A stretch of 64,000 nucleotides of DNA from Excoecaria cochinchinensis (GCA_947683425.1 CANTUQ010000076.1:682001-746000); one strand, 5' to 3'. Shown: positions 36,290 through 48,449, counted from the stretch's first letter. Numbers and translations are program-made. The notes: generated by a model from the sequence alone, not told the origin.

Positions 36290-37142
36290 GGTGCAAATGA
36301 ACCTTCCACTACATCTGGCTTAAGTAATTGGTCATGTGCCTGTTCGTTATCAAGTCAAGGGAATCAGAGTTATGTTAAATCTAACTGTTCTACATCATGT
36401 GATTGCAATCCAGGTATTTTCTGATTTTGTTGTAATAATCGGGGACTATTTGAATTATTGTTTATTTATATTTCTACTTGATGTTTAGCAGGAACATATA
36501 CTTGCTGCAAAAAATAATTAAATGTCATAAAAATATCTTCTGTATGGAAATCCTGATAAAATTTTTTTAACCTAGGAAATTGGGGTAACGGAGATAGTTG
36601 AGCCTGGCTTTACAGATCTACAACCAAGTAGAGGGTAGAGGTGCTACAATTTTTTTCTCAATTTAGCAAACTATAAGGAAGTAGGAGTGTATCTCAGTAA
36701 CTAGTTTTGTTGATATATATATATATATGCACATACAACTTCTGGAGTGCTTTTAGCAGAATAATCAATCTTCATAATACAAGATTTATCTTCATACATT
36801 TTTTGTGCTCTCACACTAAACTTTGTAAGAAATACATATTTTGAAGATAGTTCTGAGTTGGTTTACTGCATTTGAAAAACATAAAACTACCTAACGATGT
36901 GTTTTCTCTCTATATTTTGATTGTGAGGAACTGTCTATGCTTTATATGAAAATAACTTATTCGTAATTTGCTGTAATTTTCTTCTGAATTATTGCTGGTG
37001 TTCCTTAACTGGTTTGCCTCTTATATTGCAGCTGAAGGAAGTGGAATTTCATGGAAATATATTTGTGCTGCTAATGGGTTTCCAAAAATAGCTTCCGGTA
37101 ATCAAGATGCTACTTGTTTTACAGCCTGCAACTGCAGTTCTG
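36290..37142 (+). pseudogene. Captured gene fragment: cysteine-rich exons in CACTA-1
   Basis: Two exons join in frame across a plausible intron. The first ends SCDCNP at 36413 (CCAG|GTATTT) and the second (37032-37142) starts after TATTGCAG and encodes WKYICAANGFPKIASG, then TCFTACNCSSG, ending at a G|GTACC donor. The codon interrupted by the intron is restored by joining. The two parts repeat a cysteine pattern (C-x-C near the start, then N-C-S-x-S-C-D-C or T-C-F-T-A-C-N-C), so this looks like a repeated Cys-rich extracellular-type domain. I do not recognise the family. A third possible exon lies near 35112-35190 (SACTGTYLYKQSNGDDLYL). Confidence 0.6.
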
Positions 37143-37632
37143 GTACCCTTCTTCTTTTCTCTTCTATCTGTAAACCCCCCACCCCAATTATCTAGGTGTT
37201 AGTATTGCGCCTTGACTTAGGTGGCAAGAGGAGTTTGAATTGATGTGTCTATCATTGATCACCCTATTTGTTTTATCTCTCTTAGTTGAATTGTTTTTTG
37301 CATCAGTCTAGAATATAACACTAGAATATAAGGGTAAAATACATGATATTGAAAATTAGTTGGCATCTTTACTTTTGTTGCTAGATAGGGGATTTATCTT
37401 TAATGCAGAGTTCATTCCATCATTCTTGATCTATACATTTGTCTGCATCAGAATACGAAATGCAATAAGCTATGCATAATTGCATTAGATGGTTTAAACT
37501 GCTTCTTAAGTTGTTATCTTAAGTTTTTTTTCTGGTTTTCATAAACTGCAACATAACTTCATAATTGTAGCTAGTTTTTAACGAGCTGCTAATAATTATT
37601 CTACAAGTCACATTAGAGGCAAAATACTTGAT

Positions 37633-38632
37633 GTCTATATCATCATTATCAGAAAAACTCTTCATTTTCCTCAAGTACATTGCTTCTCCAGCATAAACCA
37701 GCTGCAAGAAATGTTGATGATTTGAATTTCCAGATAAATCAACAGATAATACATAGTAATGCAAAAATTTTTCAAAAATCTAAAGCATCAATATTTAATA
37801 AACTATCAGAGCTGGCAACTGATCAAGTTCAATATTTGCTTGGCACTTAAAAAAAAATCATACTTTCATTATTTCTGGATCATTCCATTGTTCCTTGTCC
37901 GCTCTAAGACAACCACCTTCATTTGGGCATGAACAGGATCCGCCAAGAAATTCTGGCAATTGGCTGTTCATAAAGAAACCACCAAAAATAAGTTTGCAGC
38001 AAAAGTTATAAGATATTTTAGCTATAATGAATTTGCACCAAAAGAAAATAAATTTCCAACCTTGAATCTATAATTTCAAGCAACTTAGTTTGGAATTTAT
38101 TGCCTAAAACCTGTGAAGCCAGATCAGAATGATTTAGTGTTAGGTCTTCAAATTCTGTTAGAAAGAAATATCAAATACCAAAGCTCTAATACATTTATCT
38201 TTGAAGTAGTCTTGGGGTCTAGAAAGCCTTTTGCTGTGTTTCATATGAGTTTGAATCCACTACCAGCATTAACAATGAACATCTGATGCAATGTCTGTCA
38301 CAAAACAGCACATATTAGAAGTTATAAGCAAATGAATACACAGTAACTCAGACAAATTTTCTAGTAATTTACTTTAAAAAATAAACAACCTCAGGATAGT
38401 TGTCCCCATCAATTTTCTGCATTCGCATAGCCAATTCATTTGCAACTTTTCCAAAGCTCATCCAGTTCTGCATAACCAGCAAAATTTCCAAGAAAAATAG
38501 CTTAATTAAAAGGCATTCAGTATGTAGGATTGTAATAAACACTATAACAAGCTCTAAAATTACCATGCCATGCACATCCAATATTGTTATTGTAGAATCT
38601 ATTGCACCATGAGTGAGGTTGTACAAATACTC
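37633..38632 (-). pseudogene. Captured Sec14-like lipid-transfer gene fragment in CACTA-1
   Basis: Minus-strand exons with matching splice borders: about 38632-38564 (AIDSTITILDVHGM), 38467-38390 (ANELAMRMQKIDGDNYPE), about 38294-38200 (LHQMFIVNAGSGF... FLDPKTTSKI), 38110-38061 (VLGNKFQTKLLEIIDS), 37963-37864 (LPEFLGGSCSCPNEGGCLRA) and about 37701-37633 (LVYAGEAMYLRKMKS). In this order they match the lipid-binding half of plant Sec14-like/SFH phosphatidylinositol transfer proteins. The N-terminal CRAL-TRIO lead-in and most of the C-terminus are absent, and a stop replaces a tryptophan in the third exon. It runs opposite to the cysteine-rich fragment. Confidence 0.85.
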
Positions 38633-39699
38633 TCAACTATTGCACCAGATAAATCTCGAAGAAATATTCCTGTAAATCTTTTTCAGGTATATAATCAATA
38701 TATCATTTTCATTTTTTTAATTTCTGTATTTTTGAACTAAAATCCATTTTTTTCTGTATTTGATAATTAAAGTGCCTAATTTCCATTCATTCTTTGAATA
38801 TCAATAAAGATATATGCATTTACCCAATTGGTAGGTATAATAAATTTTACATGCATAGGCAGATGTCTTTCACACGTAGCATGAGAGCTCAACCGCACAT
38901 TCAAAAGCCTGAGAGTCAAGTTCAAGTTCCTTTTGATGCTGCAAAGCTCAGCAGAAACACATCAGTTAATCAGACGGCTCAGTGTTCAGTGTTGTTAGAT
39001 GTTGAGCTAAGTTGTTTATTTTGACACCCCGTCTTTTATTCCTACTTTAGCTGCTTTGATTCTCTTGTTTTGAACTTTGTCAGAATGTTTACTGTCTCTT
39101 TATTTATTTATCTATCATGGATGTAAGTTATATTATATCTTTTTATTGTTATAATGTCATTAAACTTACAATTATTTTTTACTTTTTCTTTGGAGTTCCA
39201 TTCATTTTTTGAATATTTTGAAGTGTGTATACAATTACACTTGTTGGATTTTGGATATTTTGAAGTGTATATATAATTATACTTGTTGGGAGATTTTGAA
39301 TATTTAAGGTAAATGATATTTTAAATTAAAAGGATGAAATTATTTTGCTTTGTGATTTATTGCCTTTATGCATGAATTTTAATTACAAATTGATGTTTTA
39401 AATTCTACAGGTTTTCAAAACAATGGACAATAAAAATACGAGGTTCATTATGCATTCTTCTTAAAATTATAGGTGAATAGAAAATGATATAGATGGGGAT
39501 GTTTTTATACTTTATACTTGTATATGATAAATACAATGTCAAACAATTTCGAAATATCGATATATTTGGTATCCGATATTTTTCAATCTATGAAAAAGCT
39601 ATTTATTATAATTTTGGATATATATATGTGTGTGAATGATGTGTACAGGTAATAGCCAAATAAAATATTTTATTTCTTATGAAAATTTAATATTAATTC

Positions 39700-40303
39700 C
39701 CGAATTTTCTTTCAACGATGAAAAATGAGTGGCTAAAATGTATCTTTAACGACTGAAAATTCATTCGTTGAAAGCAAAATCTTTTAGTGAAGGGAAAATC
39801 TAGTTGGTAAAACGGTATTTTTAACGACTAAAATTTTTTTCGTTAAAAGTGAATACAATTAGCGAAGGGATAATCTCGTCGCTAAAAGATATTTTTAACG
39901 ACCTGAAATTTCTTCGTTGAAAGTGAATATAATTAACGAAGTGAAAATCTGGTCGCTAATAGGTATTTTTAATGACCGGAAATCCCTTCGTTGAAAGTCA
40001 ATATAATTAACGAAGGGAAAATCCGGTCGCTAAAAGGTATTTTTAACGACCGAAAATCCCCTCGTTGAAAGTGAATACAAGTAGCGAAGGGAAAATTCGG
40101 TCGCTAAAAATCATTATTCAACGACCTGAAATATTCTGGTCGTTTAAGTCATTAACGATCGGATTCAATATTCGGTTGTCTATACCTTTAACGAAGGGGC
40201 TTTTACCGACTGGATTTTCCTATCATTATAGATCTTTAATGACCGGATTTTGACTTTTAACGACCGGATTTCCCTTCGTTTAAAGAGCATTTTTCTTGTA
40301 GTG
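39700..40303. repeat. CACTA-1 right subterminal repeats and terminal inverted repeat
   Basis: At least ten copies of a unit of about 60 bp that alternate AACGACCGAAAATCCC and GCGAAGGGAAAATCCGGTCG with variants, ending TTTTCTTGTAGTG. These are denser than at the left end. Confidence 0.88.
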
Positions 40304-40457
40304 TTTTACAAATCCCTTTTGTAAAAACTATATGGTTAATTATGGATTTAGTATCTTTTAATTAAATGTAATTGTTATCTTAACTTATTTGAGTTTGTAT
40401 GTGATTTGTGCGCGTGGCGCTCCGGTATCCTTCCAACGAGGGTAACGGGGTGTTACA

Positions 40458-41248
40458 GTTGACCATATAAAGCTTCAAATGGTGACATTCCGATGCTCGA
40501 TTGAAAGCTATTATTGTAGGCAAACTCCATAAGCCACACATACTTGTCCCAACTGCCAGAAAAATCCAAAGCACAAGCATGAAGCATATCCTCCAAAATC
40601 TGGATAACCCGCTCTAACTGACAATCTATCTAAGGATGAAATGTTATGCTAAAATTCAACTTAGAACCTCTGTAATTCCTTCTAGAACTTAGATGTAAAC
40701 CTTGGATCCCAATCTGACACTATCGACAACGGCACACCATGCGGTCGGACTACCTCATCCACATAAACACTAGCCAACTTATCCATCGAGTAGTCCACTC
40801 TTACCGGCAGAAAATGGGTTGACTTCGTAAGCCGATCCACAATAACCCAAACTGAATCATGCTTCTGCTGATTCACTAGCAAACCTGACATGAAATCCAT
40901 GGCAATATCATCCCATTTCCACATAGGAATGGATAAAGGAGTGAGCAATCCCGAAGGAACTTGGTGCTCAGCCTTTACTTGTTGAAAAGTTAAACACTTC
41001 ACCACGAATTCCACAATGTCTCTCTTCATTCTAGGCCACCAGTAGAACTGCTTCATATCCCGATACATCTTCTCACTACCAGGATGCATAGTAAAGACCG
41101 TAGTGTGTGCCTCACTCAAAAGCTTCTTCCTTAACTCATCACTTTCGGGCACACACAAACGGTTTCTATACATAAGCACCCCATCCAGAACAGAAAACTC
41201 AGACTGCTTACCCGATCGGGACTCTTGCAAAACCCATTGCAATCTCAT
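40458..41248 (-). pseudogene. H pol: integrase core
   Basis: The frame 41248-40682 holds the zinc region and the first two catalytic positions (DDIAMDF, IVSDWDPRF). The zinc motif is damaged: CLTF where relatives have CLTC, so one ligand is lost. The frame ends before the glutamate block, and 40681-40458 carries the remainder with frame changes up to the TSD of the outer solo LTR. The rest of integrase is at 29529-28979. Confidence 0.88.
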
Positions 41249-41257
41249 ATCATCCTT

Positions 41258-41797
41258 CTAAGCATCCACAATCGGTTGTCTTAAGGTCGGTTTCACTCTC
41301 AATTGGGCAACCAAGGCCCCATCTGAATCAAATCTCCATCTGAACAGCCTCAAGAGCAAAGCCAAAACTGACTTCCTACTAAAAGCATCTGCAACCACAT
41401 TAGCTTTACCCGGATGATAATCCACAATGCAGTCATAATCCTTAAACAACTCCAACCATCGGCGCTATCTCATGTTCAACTCTTTCTGCATGAGGAGATA
41501 CTTCAAACTTTTATGATCTGTGAAAATCCTACACTTCTCCCCATACAGATAATGCCGCCAAATCTTCAAAGCAAAGATCACAGCTGCCAATTCCAAATCA
41601 TGCGTCGGATAGTTCTTCTCATGAGGCTTCCACTGACGAGACTCATAAGCCACAACTTTACCCTCTTGCATCAACACACATTCGAGTCCAACTCCTGAAG
41701 CATCACTGTACATCACAAACTCTTTACCCGAGATGGGTTGAGTCAGTACAGGAGCTTCAACTAACAATCTCTTCAACCTCTCAAAACACAGCAGCAA
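41258..41797 (-). pseudogene. H pol: RNase H
   Basis: 41797-41465 encodes the RNase H fold with catalytic residues visible: D32 in MYSDASG, E69 in HDLELAA, D94 in IFTDHKSLKY. A stop follows NMR, then 41455-41258 continues with DYDCIVDYHPGKANVVADAF, whose first Asp in VDYHP is the usual fourth acidic residue. It degrades the RNA strand during reverse transcription in working relatives. Confidence 0.9.
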
Positions 41798-41833
41798 TGA
41801 CTAAAAAACCCTTCATAAACCAACAGTAATACC

Positions 41834-42523
41834 CTACCAAACCAAAAAAATTCTCACCACAGGAGCATTCCTAGGCGCTTTCCAATCCACAATTGCCTCA
41901 ATCTTAGCTGGATCCACTTGAATACCCTTAGCTGACTCAATGATTCCCAAGAAAGACACCTCTCGAAGCCAAAAGTCACACTTATTAAGCTTCGCAAACA
42001 AACAGTGCTCCCTCAAAACTTGTAGTACTAACCGAAGATGCTCTTCATGCTCACTCTCATCCATCGAGTAAACCAAAATATCATCTATGAACACTACTAC
42101 AAATCGGTCGAGATATGGCCTGAAAACTCGGTTTATCAAATCCATAAAAGCCGCAGGTGCATTGGTCAACCCAAATGGCATCACAAGGAACTCATAATGG
42201 CCATATCGCATCTAAAATGCAGTCTTAACCACATCCACATCTTTCACCCAAAGCTGATAGTAACCCGACTGAAGATCAATCTTGGAGAAAATGCCCGCAC
42301 CTCTAAGCTGATCAAACAAATCCTCAACTCTAGGCAAAGGATAATTGTTCTTCAATGTAAACTTATTAATTTGCCTATAGTCGATGTACATCCTCAAGGT
42401 ACCCTCCTTCTTCTTAACAAATAACACCGGAGCTCCCCATGGAGATATGCTGGGTCTAATAAACCCCTTATCTAATAACTCTTGTAGCTGAGTCTTAAGT
42501 TCCCTCAACACTATAGGAGCCAT
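41834..42523 (-). pseudogene. H pol: reverse transcriptase
   Basis: Two frames in the same phase, separated by an in-frame TAG at 42214-42212. The upstream part has LLDKGFIRPSISPWGAPVLF, YIDYRQINK and FSKIDLQSGYYQL. The downstream part has MPFGLTNAP and FIDDILVYS (residues 41-49 of that frame) with the catalytic aspartates retained. The thumb/connection end is degraded near 41834. It is closely similar to the A reverse transcriptase. Confidence 0.92.
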
Positions 42524-43203
42524 CCGATAAGGTGCTTTCGAAATGGGCGAAGTACCGATACTATCTCTATGGACAACTCCACTTCTCTCTCGGGAGGTAA
42601 CATAGGCAACTCACTTGGAAACACATCTCTAAACTCCCTAACAACTAGGATATTCTCAATCCTAACCTAATCACGCTTAGAATCCAACACGACTAATAGA
42701 AATGCTTCACAACCTTTCCTCAAGAACCTCTTAGCTTTCATCACAGAAATCACATTACTCAAGGAACTAGAACCCAAAACTTTAACCATAACAGAAGACT
42801 GCTCTCCATCTCGCAACACAACCACTTTCCTATGGCAATCAACTACAACCCGATACTTACTCAACCAATCCTTGCCCAAGATCAGATCAAACTCTCAAAA
42901 TGGGAACTCAATCAAATCCGCAGAAAACTCAACACCTTGAACCGAAAGAGGACAATTCCTATACACTATACTCACATTGACACTATGCCCTAAGGGACTG
43001 GTCACACAAACCACATAATCTAATTGATCAACATCATGCAACTTATCAAATAACTTACCCATGCACAAATATGAGTGTGTGGAACCAGGGTCAATTAGAG
43101 CATATAACTCAGTGTCAAAGAGTAGGAACTTACTAGCAATCACATTCGGAGCATCTTGCTCATCCTGAGCTCTCATAGCGTACGCTCTAGCTGGAACCGT
43201 CAA
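42524..43203 (-). pseudogene. H pol: aspartic protease and linker
   Basis: 43203-42895 contains YALIDPGSTHSYL (active site) and ends with a stop where A reads on. 42879-42667 contains GKDWLSKYR (A: GMDWLSKHR) and the linker toward RT. 42666-42524 is degraded, with the ERE-type acidic linker of A only partly readable. Confidence 0.88.
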
Positions 43204-44230
43204 AGGATGATCAAGAGACTCTGATGGAGCTCCCTCTCCAGGCCGACCACCTCGGCCTCTACCTCGACTGGCTTGCGATGTTTTCGACTGCTAGCGTCAC
43301 GCTGATCACCAGTAGCCTCACTCAACTTCGGATAGTTAGCCAAATAGTGATCAGTGCTCCCAAATTGGAAACAACTACCCGTGAGCCACCTATACTCACT
43401 TCGATGGTGCCTACTACAGTGAGAACACTCAGGCAACGCCTCAGTCCTATTACCAGAACCACCTCTGGCCGCACTAGGACCCATGGCAGAACCTTGCCTC
43501 CTACCTCTCGAAGCAGGACCTGAGGAAGACTCATCATGCGGGTTCCTAGACCTCTTACCCGAAGATGATGACGATCCTCCACGAGGGGGATTCCTCCTTT
43601 GAGCTTTCTCTCTTAAGACCGATTCAGATCTCTCGACCCGCACTACTGCTTGCACTATCTGGTAATACCCAATACCCGGAGTACTCATCAAAGAAATCAG
43701 TATAGCCCTCAAGGACTCATTCAAATCGGCCTCAAAATGCCTACATTTGAACTCCTCTGTCAGGACGCCCTCTGGAGCATACTTAGAAAGACGGTTGAAC
43801 TCTTTCTCAAACTCCGAAACAGTCATAGCCCTCTACTTCAAACTCAAGAACTGTGCTCACTTAGCATCCTTGTAAGCTATAGTCACATACTTACTGGTGA
43901 AATCTCGCTCAAAGAATTCCCATGTGATTGGGTCAGGCAACTGGGGATGCCTACTAACCAACTTGCACCAATCATAAGCGGACCCATGAAGCAAGGCCAC
44001 AACACATTCTACTTGCCTATTCGGAGGGCACCGAATCTCATCCAGAACATGCTCCACTTTTTCTATCCACTTCTCAGCATATTTCGACTCATCCAGACTA
44101 GTTCAATAAAAGTCCTCCGCACCAGCTTTCCTCATGCTCTATAAAGGGGCTCTCGGAGTGGTCACTCTCTCTAAGACACGAGCCATATCCTGAGAAATCT
44201 TCAATATTGCCTCAAAGGGCAAGGCTATGG
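43200..44230 (-). pseudogene. H gag
   Basis: 43826-43200 carries the C-terminal half of the gag domain (EFEKEFNRLSKYAPEGVL...), the basic Ser-rich region and the nucleocapsid end. 44057-43857 carries VECVVALLHGSAYDW and WEFFERDFTSKYV. The zinc knuckle is broken: it reads CFQFGSTDHYLANY, so two of the three cysteines of CCHC are replaced. The start of gag near 44230 has frame changes. 44231-44345 is leader. Confidence 0.9.
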
Positions 44231-44345
44231 CCTCAGGCTAAACCCTAGGTGTTTGAGCAAGAACAGACACTGAAGGATCTACTACGTGAGGATTCACACT
44301 CTCAGCGGACCCCTCAAGCGACCCACGCATGGAATCAAAATCCAT

Positions 44346-45301
44346 CTAAATAACATAAAACACAACTTTAATCAACAATTAATACAATCAAAATCATGGA
44401 TTAACATAATCAAGGTTCTCAAAAGTGACAAACCCAGAAATTTCAGCAAAAATTCATCAAATCACAAATTTGCTTTAGTAAATCATCTTCCACGCATTAT
44501 AACTTAAATCAAACAAAAACCCATAACATTTACACTAATATGAGCATCATCAAACCTCAAATTTCAAGAAATTCATTCAATATACCAAAAATCACAAAAT
44601 GCACAAATTCAAATAAATTCCCAAACCTAAAATTCCTATGCTCCTAGTGGCAAGCTCCACTCCCACTCGCCTTCTCTTTCCCCTTGGGATCTCGAGTAGG
44701 CGCTTCTAAACTTGGAAAACCCAAGAACCACATAAACACATAAAAATCCTAAGTCAAGAACACATCTAACCAAATTAAAAGAAGAAGATGAAAAAGAAGG
44801 GAAAACTCACTAACTTACCAATAAAACTCTTGAGAATTACCAAGATTCACCAACAAAACAACCAAGAAGAAAAGGAATCAAGGTGTAGGAAGAGGAAGAG
44901 GAAGGAAGAAGAAGCAAAACAGGTAAGGAGGAAGAGAACGGGAAAGCTAGGGTAAAATTCTGCCCTCTTTTTCTCTCTCCTTTCTATATATACCCCTTCT
45001 TAATTTCCCTTGCCCAATGTCACCTTGAGATTGGTGGGTTTTGATAATTCACACCCTACTCCCATACAAGACACTACACACAAGGCTAACCCTTACTAAC
45101 TCACACACTACTCCCCTATGAGCATGCACACACACTAACAATACTCATACTCATACACCCTAATATCAAATATGTACCCACAATCTAATAAAGCCCACAA
45201 AACATACAGATTACCCAAAATACCCTTAACACATGCCAAAATACTCACACATGCACACATACACATAGCTCAAACTACTAGGGGGACAATGGGGTGTGAC
45301 A
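44346..45301 (-). mobile_element. H 5' LTR, truncated (first 956 bp of the sense LTR kept)
   Basis: It matches 9375-10330 and ends GGTGTGACA at 45301, followed by TATAG. The gag leader (...AATCCATCTAAA) is joined directly to the LTR interior (TAACATAAAACAC), so the primer binding site and the remaining LTR of about 1.55 kb are gone. TATA box at 44984-44992; donor-like and acceptor-like sites at about 44819 and 44629 (CCTAAA here, so CAG is mutated to TAG). Confidence 0.9.
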
Positions 45302-45739
45302 TATAGCAGTTGCACTCACACTCTAACCCTTAATAAGCATACTTACTATCCACTAAAATGACTGATCAAGCCCAAAACAACTAACTTATCTACTCTAAAA
45401 TATTACCATACAAATAAAGTATAATTCAAGAATAATCGCTTATTTCATGTATACATAATTACCAATCAATTTCGTAGACATATAAATCATATATAGTCCA
45501 TATTAATCATAAACATATAACTTATAATAGGGAAACCTTGCAAAAGATTCAATTCAAAACAACATTTACAAATAAAGTTATCATACTTAGTTATTATAAT
45601 TCAACATTTGACCAAGGATAAAGTTCATATGTTCTTATAAATTAACAAGAAATGGTTCAATAAATGCATGTTCAAAATGGTGCAACTCATAAATCCTGCA
45701 AGAGATTCAAAAGGAAACATTTGGGAAAAAACAGGGCTT

Positions 45740-45945
45740 ATAAGGCGGTAAGGTAAATCCTTACTGCCATGTAATACATTTTACATGGTGGTCACACGAA
45801 TCCTGACTGCCGTGTAACATGCCGAGCTAGAAAAATGAACATGTCCAAAGAGCAGTTACACGGTGGTATGGACTATTCTTATCGCCGTGTGGCTTAACAG
45901 ACCAACAAACCAATCTAGAATGTATTTACACGGCAGTATGGGGTC
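45740..45945. repeat. Palindrome array of E LTR
   Basis: Repeated TACTGCCGTGTAA and TTACACGGCAGTA words, for example near 45760, 45808, 45858, 45890 and 45927, with the last one at 51213-51226 beyond the CACTA insertion. The core (CGGCAGTA) is unlike the arrays of the other LTRs but has the same place and the same inverted style. Confidence 0.8.
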
Positions 45946-48449
45946 CCTTCACTATAAGAAATTTTACTTTTTGTGACAAATTTTTTAATGACGCAAAAAA
46001 ATTCATCACTAATTATAACTTACAACGATAAATTTTTTAAAACGTCACCATACTATTTATTATTGTGACAAAATTATCTTGCGTCATTTTATGTTTTGAT
46101 TTTCGTCACTAATAGATTAATTTTGTGATAAAAAATATATTTCGTCATGGTTTCTTTAGGAGGGAAAATTTCTCACCATTTTTTTTGGAGGGAAAAAATT
46201 TAATGACAAAATAATAACTTATTTCAACGTATAAAATCGTCACAAAATATTTATTTTTTTTGAGGAATTATTTTTTTCATAAATAAATAAATTAGTGTCA
46301 ATAAAATCATTTCGTCACAAATAAGATATCGATATAAAAAAAATTTCTAATTATTTTTTTCGAAAAATTTTAGTTTAAAAAATAATTTTATTTATGACAA
46401 ATAAATGTGTTACAAAAAATGAATATACTGTGACGAGGTATAATTTCATCGCATTTGATATGGAGGAAAAATTTTCAGCCTTTTTCTTTTGGTGGGAAAA
46501 AAATATAACGAAAAAAATAACTATTTGCGACAGAAAATTTCGTCGTGAAATACTTATTTTTTTGTGACATGAATTATATTTGTCATAATTTAATAAATTA
46601 CTAACGATAGAATTATTTTGCCACAATATTTTTTTTTTATGACAAATAAATATGTCACAAAAAATATTATGACGAAATACAATTTCATCACCAATACAAT
46701 CAATATATGACAATAATAATTTTTCATAAGAGTTGGTTGTAATGTTAATATATGACAAATAAATTATGTCATAAAAAATAATTGAATTTATGACAAACAA
46801 ATATATCACAAAAAAATGAATATATTGTGGCCAAATATAAGTTCATTATTATAATACAACCAGTTTGTGCGGCCATAATATTTTATCACAATCAACTGTA
46901 ATAAAAATGCATTACAACTAAATCAGATGCGGAACATATTGAGGAATATTTTCTGGACTGATAATCCGTCGCTATGTTCAATTACATTTTTTTTTAAAAT
47001 ATATTATTTTGATTACTGATTTTACTAAGCATTATAATATTAATAAAAATATGGATACATAGTTATGGTTATTAATTCTTTTTAATATTTTTTCTTTACT
47101 CATGAAATTATATTGAAATTCAGCCATTTTGCTAATCTCGATGAGATTAACATTTAATCTTAAATTTATATAATTAAAATAATTATAAACAAAATTTAAT
47201 AATTTTTTAGTGCTTTTATTGATTAAGATAAATTTTTTAATTTTATTTTTTTTGGCTTGTAATCGTTTCATATTATGGATTTTATTTTTAATTTGTCTAA
47301 AATAAATTTTTTATTGTTCAATTATTTAAAATTTAATGAAAATATTAGATATATGAACTGAAACTAATATTAATAAAGAAATTTTTGAATTTTGAATTAA
47401 TAAATTTGACTAAATAAATTATATATACAAATAAATAAATAAATTAAATATAATTTTTTCTAAAATTATATAATTAAATATTTGGATAATTTAGTTACAT
47501 AAAAGATTTATATATGTGCATGTATATTTAAATAGACAAGTAAAAGATAATAATAAATAAATGCAAGTATATCTAAATAGAAAAGTAAATAGTAATATTA
47601 AATAAATGTAGATAGGTAAACAAATAAATAAATTAAGATAGCTAAGTAAATGCATGAATATTTAAATAGATAAATAAATTATAGATAAATAATAAATGAG
47701 AAATAATAACAATAGTCTATATTTTTATCTAAAGAGATAGAGAGAGTGAATAAAATGTAAAAATGGGAAAGACGTGAAAAAAGAAAAAAAGGGGAAAGAA
47801 AAATGGGGAGAACACGGGAGAGCAAATCGGAGAGAGAGAGAGAGAACGCGGTGGAGAGCGGCACCAGCGATGACCAACGGCGAGTGACAGATGACCCCCA
47901 CTGTGCCAGCCAGCCCCAATAACCTCGCCCTCCGATCCCATCCCTTCTGCCCCGATTTTGAGAAAGAGAAGCCGAAGCTTATCCCACAGTTTTTGGCCAA
48001 CTCCGGTGGCCGACGGCAAGATGCGTGGTGGCGCATGACTCCTGGCGGTTAAGCGAGTCTTCTAGTGTTCGTGGATCTCCCTCGCTCGCTGGCGAAGAGT
48101 TTAAATGTGAAAGAGATGTTGACATATATGTGTTGGAACTCTGAGTAAGGCTGGTGGTTGCCATGGTGGATTTATAGCATGCAGGTGAATTATCCATATT
48201 TGGTATTTGCTATTGTTTCCTGGTTCATAAGAATAGAATAAATCGATAGAAGTAAAGGGCGTTTCTACATATTTGAAGGGGATTAAGTTTTATTTTTTTG
48301 TCTTATCTGATCTTCTTTTGTATTTTTTATAGTTTGAAATTTTTGAATGGTTGACTTTTTTCTGGTAATGCTCTTTCAGAAAAATAATTATCCAATATTT
48401 TAGTTACCTTTGTTAATAGATTTGTTATGTTGATTTTATTTGAACAACA

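Larger units (their letters stand above)
34535..40303. mobile_element. CACTA-1 DNA transposon (5.8 kb, non-autonomous)
   Basis: Left end CACTACAATAAAA, right end TTTTCTTGTAGTG (inverted), with a 3-bp TSD TTT on both sides (34532-34534, 40304-40306): the signature of the CACTA (En/Spm) superfamily. Both ends carry many subterminal repeats of an AACGACCGGATTTT-type word in both orientations. No transposase-like frame is visible, so it would depend on an autonomous relative. The interior holds intron-containing fragments of at least two host genes. A GA microsatellite (34872-34910) followed by a GC-rich stretch looks like a captured gene 5' region. Confidence 0.92.
29530..40457 (+). mobile_element. 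Outer solo LTR (plus sense), itself twice interrupted
   Basis: It begins TGTCACATCCC at 29530 and ends GGGGTGTTACA at 40457. The flanks are GTCGA (29525-29529) and GTTGA (40458-40462), a 5-bp TSD with one mismatch inside H pol. The LTR pieces are 29530-30103, 32723-34531 and 40304-40457, about 2.54 kb in total. It carries a donor-like GGTAAGC at 29961, the acceptor CAG|GTTTGGG at 32768, a short CG array (33378-33412), GGATAGATAAGCGCTTATC near 33830 in place of the GGCATGCC segment, and hairpin 34333-34350. No internal region or second LTR is present, so it is a solo LTR left by recombination. Confidence 0.88.
17244..45301 (-). mobile_element. Element H: Ty3/gypsy (Tekay/Del-like) with nested insertions
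   Basis: Minus-strand LTR retrotransposon inserted in the E LTR, with TSD TATAG. Left to right: 3' LTR (17244-19772), polypurine tract, pol end, insertion A (19864-28978), pol (28979-29529), outer solo LTR with its own insertions (29530-40457), pol and gag (40458-44345), and a truncated 5' LTR (44346-45301). Without insertions it is about 8.0 kb. The order gag-protease-RT-RNase H-integrase-chromodomain is that of Ty3/gypsy. It is non-functional: many stops, no PBS, and the 5' LTR has lost its sense 3' part. Confidence 0.9.

Noticed and set aside
47679..48197. Overlapping minus frames of about 100 codons in CACTA-2
   Set aside because: Low-complexity Phe/Ser translation of a GA-rich strand. 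No homology is recognised and there are no splice-consistent continuations.
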